Assembly (NCBI GenBank): GCA_029255685.2
Contig: CM055313.2
Location: forward strand, 26,575,079 to 26,639,078
Origin: Silene conica
Taxonomy: Eukaryota; Streptophyta; Magnoliopsida; Caryophyllales; Caryophyllaceae
DNA: 64,000 nt
Direction: 5' to 3'
Positions 1 to 8,446 of this stretch are shown in pieces. Numbering within the stretch: the stretch's first letter is position 1; every line of letters starts with the position of its first letter. The position numbers and the translations under genes were made by a program. Below the pieces are notes generated by a model. It was not told the DNA's origin. It worked only from the letters and a program-made list of their open reading frames with translations, and searched no databases.

Positions 1-395
1 CAAGTCCTCGGCTTTTGCAAGAGGGAAGTATTTCTTGTAAAAGGCCAATGCCAAGGAAGTCCAATCCGTAATCTCCTCACTTGTTCTGTCAAGGTACCGG
101 TACCAATCTAGCGCGTCATCTTTTAATGAGAATAAGAACATAGTTGCCAGCACCTCGTCTCTAGTTACCCCTCAGGTAGGGGCAAGGAGCAACAATAATC
201 TGTGAAGGTTGTAACATGCTTTATTGGATCTTCGTCGGGTAGACCAGAAAATTGACTCTTCTCCACCAAAGAGATATGAGTTGAGCGGATTTCAAAGGAG
301 CCAGTGGTGGGTTTAGGCAAGACGAATCCCTTCGGTACATCCTTAGGCTTCGGCTGTAGGTAGCTATAAATAGAATCCATAGAGAGAGTACTCAA
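1..395 (-). pseudogene. Athila-type (Ty3/gypsy) gag, broken 5' part
   Basis: The minus strand encodes the N-terminal part of a plant gypsy capsid protein. The frame starting near 395 carries the stretch SQFSGLPDEDPIKHVTTFTD, typical of the start of the Retrotrans_gag domain. It stops at about 165 after LPLPEG; the domain resumes one frame over as VTRDEVLATMFLFSLKDDAL and ends at the window edge with ITDWTSLALAFYKKYFP. That last segment is identical to the gag of the second Athila-like element (33029-33850), so both belong to one lineage. The shift near 165 means this copy cannot make an intact gag. The rest of the element lies to the left of the window. Confidence 0.85.
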
Positions 396-522
396 GCCTT
401 CCTCTCAAAAACCTGTCTTCTAAAAACAAAACTAGAAGAAAAGGTAAGAACGGTCTTAAGGAACCTAAGTTCCTTAAGACAAGAAAATAAACTAGAAATT
501 AACAAACAAAATTATACCGTCT

Positions 523-539
523 CCCCGGCAACGGCGCCA
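523..539 (-). other. Primer-binding site (tRNA-Asp)
   Basis: Read on the minus strand this is TGGCGCCGTTGCCGGGG, the exact complement of the 3' end of plant tRNA-Asp(GTC) including CCA. It sits five bases inside the LTR, as in Athila/Tat-lineage elements, and fixes both the element's orientation and the LTR boundary. Confidence 0.92.
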
Positions 540-544
540 AAATT

Positions 545-1827
545 TGACACCCGTCGTTGAGGGGTGCCAAAGATAAGATTTATAAAACCTCAGCTTAAAC
601 TCAGATAGGATAAGTCAAGGGTCGAACCACAGAGAGACAGGGTAAATTATGTTTGTAAATTTAAAGTCTATTACAAGTAACCAAAAAGGGGGGGTTTTGA
701 TTTGAGATTTAAACTAACACTAAGGTAGCAAACTAACAAGAAAATTAAAATAAGATAAAAAGGAGATTAGGAACTTTGGTTCCCCATGGTCAAAACAAGT
801 CAATGAAGGGTAAGAATAATCAAATAACACAATCCCAAGGAACAAAGAATAAACCTTCAGGTCAATATTCTACCTAATCCTTACGGTCTTAGGGTTCCTA
901 CAAAAGCACTAAACTTTCGTTCAAGGGCAATCCCAAAGTTGTTGTTAAACTAATCCCAATAATCTTTTAATCCTAAGGATTAGTTCAGCAACAACAATGG
1001 GGGATTGGTAATTTAATCATCAAACCTATCAAAGTCAAGCCTTTATCATGGTTCCCCTAATTCCCAATCACAAGAATTAGCTATGCATACTTTAATTTAT
1101 AGAACTAACAATTACTAAGAATATTAAAGAGATGAACATAATCAAAGATGATAATAAAAGGGTAAACATGAAATAAGAAATAACAACAAGATGAATAACA
1201 AGATTGAATAAAAAGAAAAGATTGAATTGTGACAAACTTACAACTTGAATGGAAAATCTAAGAATAAAGATGAAAGCTTGGTACCTAAAATCTAACAATG
1301 GAGTTTTTCTCTAATTGGGGCTGCATCACCTAATTTTAGAGTTTAGGTCTCCTTAAATAAGAATTGTTACAAGATTAGGAAAAATAGAAAAATAAATAAA
1401 ACAGAAGTTCCGAAACAGCTGGTGGTCGGTCGACCGAGATTTTCGGTCGGTCGACCGATTTTGGCGATACGGGTTTATTTCATGCGAACTTGGGCTTCTG
1501 TGAGCTGGGCTTCTTTTGCGAACTGGACATCGGTCGGTCGACCACTATTGCAGGTCGGTCGACTGCTTCTCGTCTTTTTCAGCTTTGATCTGGCCCGAAA
1601 ATAATACTTGAGTGCACTATCTGATTCCTTGCTCCATACTAGTACTCAAAACAGCTTCCTAAAGGCAAATAAGGCTTGGTTTTGCTCACTTCCGCGTATT
1701 CCTACATATAAAACATAGAAATGCCAAAGTAAACCGTTTCGGGAGAAAAAAGCAACTAAAAGTCACGAAAGTGTAAGAAAATACGTGCCAAAAGAGTAAA
1801 TAAAATGCATAAAATAGGCACGTATCA
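545..1827 (-). repeat. 5' LTR of the minus-strand Athila-type element
   Basis: On the minus strand the LTR begins TGATACGTGCC and ends CGACGGGTGTCA, giving TG...CA termini and about 1283 bp. The primer-binding site follows immediately. The partner LTR is outside the window, so the target-site duplication cannot be tested. The LTR contains two doublets of a TCGGTCGACCGA-type palindrome (1426-1566). Confidence 0.88.
1426..1566. repeat. Palindrome doublets TCGGTCGACCGA in the LTR
   Basis: Two perfect copies of the 12-bp palindrome TCGGTCGACCGA start at 1426 and 1447, 21 bp apart. Two partial copies (TCGGTCGACCA and TCGGTCGACTG) start at 1534 and 1555, again 21 bp apart. The same spacing recurs with a different palindrome in the element at 31390-42163. 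Confidence 0.9.
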
Positions 1828-1857
1828 GGTGGACTGAGCTTTGATCGGACTCGTCTC

Positions 1858-2337
1858 ATGGGGAAGATCGAGGGTAATGTGGCGAAGCTGAGGAAGGAAA
1901 AGGAGAATTATTTGAAGAAAAACCCGAAAGTCGAAACTCCAATTGTGAAGTTTAAGGGGAAAGGAAGAAAGATTAGGCAAAAGAAGGAAGTTGATTCTCC
2001 ACCGCCTGCTCCGAAGAGCAGAAAATTGATGTTGCGATCGAGGGTAGTGGATGAGGATGAGGATGAGGATGACGACGAAGAAGCGGAAGTGGAGGCTGTG
2101 GTTGAAGCCGGGAGGAAGAGAAGAAGGTTGGTGAGGACGCTTGGGGATGAATTTGAGTTAGTGGCGGATGATAAGGTGAAGGGGAAGAATATGGATTTGC
2201 TTAAGATCAGTGTCGGGTCAAGGAGGATGACAAGGAGGAGGAGTATGGTTTTGATGGATGATGGGGATGAAAGCGATGTCGAAAAGGAGAAGACGACGGA
2301 AACAGGGACGAGGAGTTCGCCGAGATTGAAGAAGTGA
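1858..2337 (+). CDS. Highly charged, nuclear-type protein of unknown family, probably 5'-truncated
   Basis: A 159-residue frame from the first ATG. It has a Lys/Arg-rich start, a run of acidic residues (about 62-75, EDEDEDDDEEAE), an RKRRR cluster after it that could be a nuclear-localisation signal, a second basic stretch (RRMTRRRS) and the C-terminal motif SSPRLKK. Composition suggests a chromatin or nucleolar protein, but I recognise no domain. The frame stays open upstream through all 30 bases to the LTR at 1827, so this may be the last exon of a gene cut by the Athila insertion, with its 5' part left of the window. Alternatively transcription may start in the LTR. No intron is evident. 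Confidence 0.55.
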   Translation: MGKIEGNVAKLRKEKENYLKKNPKVETPIVKFKGKGRKIRQKKEVDSPPPAPKSRKLMLRSRVVDEDEDEDDDEEAEVEAVVEAGRKRRRLVRTLGDEFELVADDKVKGKNMDLLKISVGSRRMTRRRSMVLMDDGDESDVEKEKTTETGTRSSPRLKK

Positions 2338-3440
2338 AGGGATTAGTTATAGGGAATGTTGTTAGATCTGTGTTTATAATGTTGTTTTGTTTGATTAAGT
2401 TATCCAATCTTTGATTGTCGAATCAATATGAAATCGGAATGGTCACTGATTTTCGTTATTGAAACTGAACTGATCTATTGGTTTTACGAGAGTAGGATTT
2501 TATGGTGATTTCTTTGATCTATATGAAATCGGAATCCGAATGGTCACCTGTGTGAATTGAAGTAAAAATCCAGAAAATGTATTCATTTACGAGTGTAAGA
2601 TTGTTCTCCAATTCAATTAGTTTTAGTTTCCGTCTTAGAGCCGAGTCACGGAGACGGAAAGGCCACTTGACCTGACTCCTGAAGCTTTGAGCTGTTCGGC
2701 TATCGCTGTCGGCCCAATTAAAGACATTACAATTAGGGCTTCCTCAAAACACCCTGGCCCATTCATCAAACCCTTTCCGAAGATCAAGCTGAGGCCCAAC
2801 CCAAAGATAATATACTAAAGAGTCGACTAGTCGAGTGATATTTTATTCCCGAAATTTTCAAGTAGATGTAAGACTGTATTGGCAATTTGGCATTGTAAAC
2901 TTAAAAGTATTTCATACGGACCAATTTAGTTTCTGTATATAAAATATTTTAAACAAAGATAAATAATACAAACGCTCTCAAATTTTAATAGGACAATATA
3001 CGTAATTATATGGAATTTGTATACACCAAGACACCTAAAAAATGCAACCCGTGACAATAATTAAATAAGTGGCCCAAAAAACTTGGGTCCATATTCACGT
3101 CCCACAGTATTGCTAGTTTGCTACACATAACACGAGCAACCACCGACCATTTCCATTGTCCCATTCTTCAATTAGTAGTCATATTTAATGTCTCAATTTT
3201 CCATAATCAACCCCTTCCTTAACCCTACAAGGCTACAAATGATAAAATAAATAGGGATTGTTTGATAGATGTCATATCTACTCATATTTAACATATTTAA
3301 TGATTTTAATATGTTTGACTAATTAATGTTATCACGGTAGGTATAGCGTAGAAACTAAATAATAGAAAAAAAAAGTAAAAATCTTATCTGAGACGGAAGG
3401 TTGTGGCGTGATAAGCGTCACTGTCCTAAATAAAGTTGAT
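2338..3440. other. Intergenic, AT-rich, with a GGCCCA cluster
   Basis: No convincing coding region. At about 2710-2815 there are three GGCCCA motifs (site II/TCP-type) plus AAACCCT, a combination common in plant promoters of growth-related genes. No adjacent gene in the right orientation claims it. The rest is plain AT-rich DNA. Confidence 0.5.
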
Positions 3441-3720
3441 TTATGCCCCGTCTACTACACACGGCCTCAAATGGCACTCAACCCCGAGGATTACACAACC
3501 GCTGTTTCTCTGGTGTAGGCGGAGAAACAGATGAACAAAGCCAAGTTCGCTGCCAAATAACCTTTTAGAATTATTTAGTAGACAGAAAGATATAAGTAGG
3601 AGAGAAAGTTTGCAGAGAAGAGAAAGTGATGATGAGATGAGTTCAGTGATTTTGTGAGTGATATTGAGGGGGTTTATATAGCAGTGAAGTTCTGCAAAGT
3701 TCATAGTATGCAACATTTAA
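3441..3720 (-). promoter_or_regulatory. Possible core promoter and short non-coding transcript
   Basis: The minus strand has a good TATA box (CTATATAAACC, about 3671-3681). A CT-rich leader-like stretch follows (about 3660-3590), then a segment with a hairpin of perfect 9-bp arms, CTGTTTCTC and GAGAAACAG (3522-3530 and 3502-3510), around an 11-nt loop. A 91-codon frame overlaps it, but its protein is not family-like. I read this as a possible small transcription unit without proof. Confidence 0.25.
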
Positions 3721-3890
3721 GGCGACATGTATTCTGTGCACATTCAGTATTGAGAAACCAAAATGACTGACCAAATCAGTGTGTATGCATTAACACGGCT
3801 GATTGCACAAAGAATGGAGACAGAATTAAATGCTGCACTTTGAAAACGCAGTTTTGGAATTTTTATATAATTTGACCAACAAAAATATTA

Positions 3891-3967
3891 CCGCAAGCGG
3901 TGCGCCGCAGGCGCTCTACCCGAGCCCGGGCCCGGCCGGCCGAGGCGAGGCGCGCGCGCGTGTGTGG
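3891..3967. repeat. GC-rich island in AT-rich DNA
   Basis: In 3891-3960, 60 of 70 bases are G or C by direct count, while both flanks are strongly AT-rich. The block contains GCCCGGGC, GGGCCC, GGCCGGCC and a (CG)n run that turns into (TG)n. Nothing similar occurs elsewhere in the window. Confidence 0.85.
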
Positions 3968-4319
3968 TGTACGTGGTCTCTTACTACTACACATCTAGTA
4001 AGGCATAGTCAATGGTCATATATAAACAAGTCCAAAAAGCAATAAATGAGCAATATGGGATAAACATAAAGAGCTTCTTTTGAAGCAATAACTCCAACAA
4101 TTAAAGTGGTAATTTTAGTATTTGGTAAACAATATATCGAAATGACACATTTCAGATCAATCTGTTGTTTAACAATATGCCGAGTACCCAAACATATTGG
4201 TTCGCATATTGTAAAATAGGAAATTTCGCTCCATTTACAAAGAAAACTAACAATCTACTAACTGTATTCTGTCAACTACCAAACACTAAAATTAATTCTG
4301 TTAATTATAATATGTTAGT

Positions 4320-4560
4320 TAAACCATGTTCTTTTGGATTGAAACTATTTGAACTGAACTGAATTGAATTTAATAGATCTGAACTGAACTTAATGCGCCA
4401 AACTAAACTGAACTGAATTAGAGTAAGAGTTAATTTGTGAAAAGAAGAGCTGAACTGAATTGAACTGAATAGAGCTAAACTGCATTGAATTAAATTCAAT
4501 AGAGTTGAATCGGGTTGAATTGAGCTAAAATTAAGTTCAAAAGAACAGTGCCTAATAGGC
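4320..4560. mobile_element. MITE-like element rich in GAACTGAA
   Basis: The interior is a degenerate run of GAACTGAA/GAATTGAA words. The ends look inverted: the left has ATGTTCTTTTGGAT, and the right, reverse-complemented, gives CACTGTTCTTTTGAAC. The same ends and interior occur at 24893-25256, and a left end occurs alone at 12298-12380. I found no clear target-site duplication. Confidence 0.5.
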
Positions 4561-5776
4561 TTTAATGCGAGGTGAGACATGAAATCGAGATTTGTATGCA
4601 TCTTTAGCCAAGTGAAGACGTGAAGCAACTAAAGCCGGAAATCTATTGAAAATATGTTATGATAGAACGATTTGTTGCTGACAAAAGTTGAACGGCTAGG
4701 TCATGAATATCACTTCATATAAATTTACTAATTAAACTAACTAACAGCAATAAAAAAACATTCAATAGTATTACAATCTTCTCAAAGAAAAGTCTATGCA
4801 TGTTATAAAACACATGTTTTAATTAAAATAGAACTATTTAAAAAGTGTTGGATTCTTTTTAAAAAGAAAATTTAGGCTAAAAAACATATATTGAAATTAT
4901 TGCATTTTCATTTGCTTGCCAATAAAGCCTAAAGTGTAAGAAATAAAGAGCATAAAAGGCGTTAGAAAGAGGCAATGTGTTGGATGTATCTTGACAAGGA
5001 ATTTTGTTATGATGCTCTCAACTATGTAAAGCCTCAAAAGGTTGCAAACTCCACCAAGCAAACACCACTACCAAAATACCATAACCCCATTTGTGTTTTA
5101 TTAAAAGTTATTGTAAAAAATAGCGTGTTTGCGAGCTAAAGGGTAGTCGGATGTATACATCGTTACTTCTGTATTAAATCTATTAATAACATAAAGAGAT
5201 TGTTTGTAGATGATATAATAAACATATCTAAGAATACGCGCTGCAACAAAAACTTGTGCTAATTGATTTTCTGTGCTAGTACAACCCCGACTTCCTCACC
5301 GTCTATAGTCATAACTCACAAGTTCTACATTTGACTATCTCAAATATACAGAAAATATAATTAGTGGACTATATAACCAGTTATATACTAATAGACTTAA
5401 GTCTATGGATACACGATGCAACAAAAGTTTGTGCTAATTGATTTTCTTTACTAATATGACTCCGTCCTCTTCATCATCTCTAGTCATAACCCGCAGAATA
5501 GAACAAGAGATGTAACAGAAAATGAATCGGAATAAAGAATTTGTACTCGATCAACGGACCGCGACTCCACGGGACCGTAACAATAGAGGAAAGCCTACTT
5601 ATGTGTTCTTACAAAAACGCGTGTGATTAGTCTTTTAACTATTCAATTCCAAACCATATATTATTACTACCACAAGTCCACAACTACAACTAGTAGTACA
5701 TAGTACATTCAATTAATCTCCCTTTTGCCACACTTCACCAAAATCCTAAACATCTCTTAATAAACCACATCCCCTA

Positions 5777-5920
5777 AACGACTCAACCCTACCCTTTTCT
5801 CGATTTCTCGATTAATTGCTTCTGTTGCGCGTGAGAAATCCCAAAAAAATCACATCCACTAAACAACACAGCCCTTTTCTCGATTAGGTGCTTCTGTTGC
5901 GCGTGAAAGATCCCGAAAAA
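5777..5920 (+). repeat. Direct repeat in the leader of the membrane-protein gene
   Basis: Two imperfect copies of a roughly 70-bp block share CCCTTTTCTCGATT and GCTTCTGTTGCGCGTGA. The second copy ends just before the ATG at 5927. It probably lies in the 5' untranslated region or proximal promoter. Confidence 0.7.
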
Positions 5921-5926
5921 AGGTTA

Positions 5927-6439
5927 ATGGAACCCCAACAACAAAACCAAAACAACCACATGTTATACATAAGAGTAATGTCCAAAAGACGGACATGGGT
6001 GGCGTTATATATTATTCTCTACGGTATATTCCTATATTTTTCATGGAACATCCTACAATCCATATTAACATGGTACAATGCCACCCTCCAGCTCCCGGCT
6101 TCTGCAGAAGAAGCCGGGAGAGGAGGAGGGTGGGCGGCTGCAGCGTACGCTGCAGCCATGTTAGGGACGGTCTTTGGGATTATGTCAATGGCTGCAGCCT
6201 TCGCGGTTGCGGTCCCAGCTATGTTGGTGATTTGGATTACGATTCTTGTGTTGTTAACATTTTGTGGTAAAGGGAGGAAGGATGTTGTTGTACAAGGCAA
6301 GAAATTGACTGCTGAGATTGTTGGTGTTGTTGCTAAGATTTTGATCAAAGAAGGGAATTTTGTTGCTGCTGTTTGTGCTGTTTTTGGTTACTTTTTGCTT
6401 GTTAGGAAGCCGTCCTCGTTTTATGATGACGACTTCTGA
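5927..6439 (+). CDS. Small multi-pass membrane protein, function unknown
   Basis: 170 residues from the first ATG; the frame extends upstream only through non-ATG codons. About four hydrophobic segments are visible: 24-46 (WVALYIILYGIFLYFSW), an Ala-rich one at 69-90, 91-112 (AMLVIWITILVLLTF) and 144-159. A basic stretch MSKRRTW precedes the first, and the C-terminus is acidic (YDDDF). Between segments 1 and 2 is a Glu/Gly-rich loop, AEEAGRGGG. No catalytic motif or named domain is recognised, and the architecture fits one of the many uncharacterised plant transmembrane families. There is no intron. The Ala-rich coding part overlaps two strong inverted repeats (6092-6157), reported as a finding. 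Confidence 0.7.
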   Translation: MEPQQQNQNNHMLYIRVMSKRRTWVALYIILYGIFLYFSWNILQSILTWYNATLQLPASAEEAGRGGGWAAAAYAAAMLGTVFGIMSMAAAFAVAVPAMLVIWITILVLLTFCGKGRKDVVVQGKKLTAEIVGVVAKILIKEGNFVAAVCAVFGYFLLVRKPSSFYDDDF

Positions 6440-8446
6440 GTTCAGGATAAGGCTGCGTACATCTTCATGTCGGAAATTGTATTTTGAAGACCATGTCATG
6501 TGAATAGATTGTTTGTAGCCTAATTAGTGAAGTTGGTTAGCTTACGATAGTGCGGGTATCAGGTGGTACCTAATCTTGGTACTCGATTTCAATTTCCTTA
6601 GTTGGAAGTGTAACTACAACGTTTTGTAAGTTGATTCCTAGCGTGTAACTTTTATGGAGTAACTTGTAAGTGAATGCAAGATTAATCATTAGATTGAATT
6701 GGGTTAAATTATTTCATCGTCTCGTGAAAATGGTATTCGGGTTGAATTATTTCATCGTCTTATCAAAATGGTATTTTATGGTAGTACCCGAACGGCTGAG
6801 ACCCGATTCTTTACAATCTATCGAATTAGATTAAAATTAATTGTATGAAATACAATAGATGTTATTTAAGACGGTCTTAAGTCCAAATTTTTCATACTCT
6901 TGATTGCATTTTATTTTTATCTAAATTGTTGATAAACGTATTTTAAATTAAAACCGTTTTAAGTAAGAATTTGCGATGAAAATATAATCGGGTTTTGTCA
7001 AAGCAAGAGATCAAACAAATAGACTTAATTCTGTCAACAGTCAACTAAGATGTGAAGAACCAATAATCTTGTCTATTCTGCAGCTTCTTTTCTGGCTTGT
7101 CTTGACGCTTCATATTATTCGCCTGCATCTCTTTATCCTATTGAAGCAGCTTCTTCGTCTGTTGATCCTTCTTTGACTTCGTATTTCCAAGGGGACTCTT
7201 AGCCAGCCAGAACAAGACGAAGCCGAACCATACGTACGGAGAAAATGAAGACCAAAGGAAATAGGATAGAAAGGCTGCTTTTCGTTTTCTTTGGTTTGGT
7301 CCTTATGAAAACCAAAATGAGAACCTAATTCCGTCAATTAATGATGGTCGGACGCATGGATATGACCCGGAAGTTTAATTTCGTTGATACCCGGCCCAAG
7401 ATTTTAGAGGCCCATTAGCTAATCCAATGGCCCAACTCGGCAAAGTCATGAAAATGGTCTTGATCACATATATACGGAATTACGGAAGGGAAATAATAGT
7501 TAACTTCAAAATCTTTTGAAATGTAGTAGATGTTAAGTTGTTAACTACAGAGTAATTTAGTTCGTAAATCATAATCGGTAATACTATGATTAGGGTTCAA
7601 ATCTTGTCAGCATCTAAGTCGCACTTATGGCTGCCAATATCCATGCTTTTAAATTCACGATAGTTGCTAAATCCCGAATACGATTTTGCTTAATCTCGTA
7701 TACTTTGTCGTCTTATTCCGACTTTACCTCTCTCACAGTCTCAATTTTCACACACAATTAGAGAAGATAATAATAAAAAACAAGAAAATCTTACCCAAAA
7801 AACATTATTCCCACCCACCTCATCACCACTAACCTCCCACCAAATGCTCACAACCAGAACGCACCACCACCCGTCGTCATAATTGACCCACCACCAACCG
7901 CCATAAACCGGCCACCTTTAGCAATCCAACATCCCACGTTTCTAAGGTTTAAACCCTGATCGTAAAAAATCAATTAAATTGATAAAACAAAACATTCATT
8001 CAACCAATTAAAAGACATATATTAATAAATTTGTTTATAGAACAACGAAATTACTCGTGATAAGTGCGAATTAAAATTTATAATTCGTTAAATTATTAGC
8101 AATTTAACTGGGGTAAAAGGAAGAGAAGATAGAGAATTCGAAATAAGGTAACAAAATGTGGAAGTAACCGGAGTTGATGTTAAATTGGTAACCCTATCTT
8201 TGTCCTTAATGGCTTAATTTCGCCATGATTACAGCAATTTAATCCCATTATTATCTGCTGACAATTCTGATTATTATCATTAAGAAGTCAATAAACCAGA
8301 TTATTCAAATGGCTGCTCAAATCTCAAGTCATCAACTTTGACATTATAAATCTCAACAACAACAACAACAACAACAACTCACTTCACAAGAACAATCATT
8401 AATCCCAAAAAACCATAAGAAATCAAAACTTCTTCACCAAATTTGC
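6440..8446. other. Intergenic, AT-rich, with one exon-like fragment
   Basis: Contains a 40-bp direct repeat (about 6700-6775, ATTATTTCATCGTCT), the exon-like fragment at 7084-7191, three GGCCCA motifs at about 7385-7432, and a CAACAACAACAA run near 8352-8378 in what is probably the leader of the mannanase gene. I see no other gene. Confidence 0.55.
7084..7191 (+). pseudogene. Exon-like C-terminal fragment, origin unknown
   Basis: A pyrimidine-rich acceptor (TCTTGTCTATTCTGCAG) is followed by an open stretch reading SFLACLDASYYSPASLYPIE and then AASSSVDPSLTSYFQGDS before a stop. The composition looks like the end of a real protein, but there is no upstream exon or start. It could be a captured or relic last exon, or chance. 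Confidence 0.25.

Larger units (their letters stand above)
3721..5776. other. Intergenic with a GC-rich island and MITE-like debris
   Basis: Mostly AT-rich non-coding DNA. It contains the GC-rich block at 3891-3967 and a GAACTGAA-rich MITE-like element at about 4320-4560, both listed separately. I see no gene here. Confidence 0.6.

Noticed and set aside
1092..1604. ORFs inside the left LTR
   Set aside because: They are within an LTR with defined ends; the longer one just translates the palindrome repeats.
3441..3716. Minus-strand 91-codon protein, or a known regulatory RNA (ENOD40, IPS1 or TAS3 type)
   Set aside because: The protein has no family-like pattern, and none of the conserved boxes of those RNAs is present.
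5888..5926. Upstream start of the membrane protein
   Set aside because: The frame there opens with GTG and lies in the leader repeat; the first ATG is at 5927.
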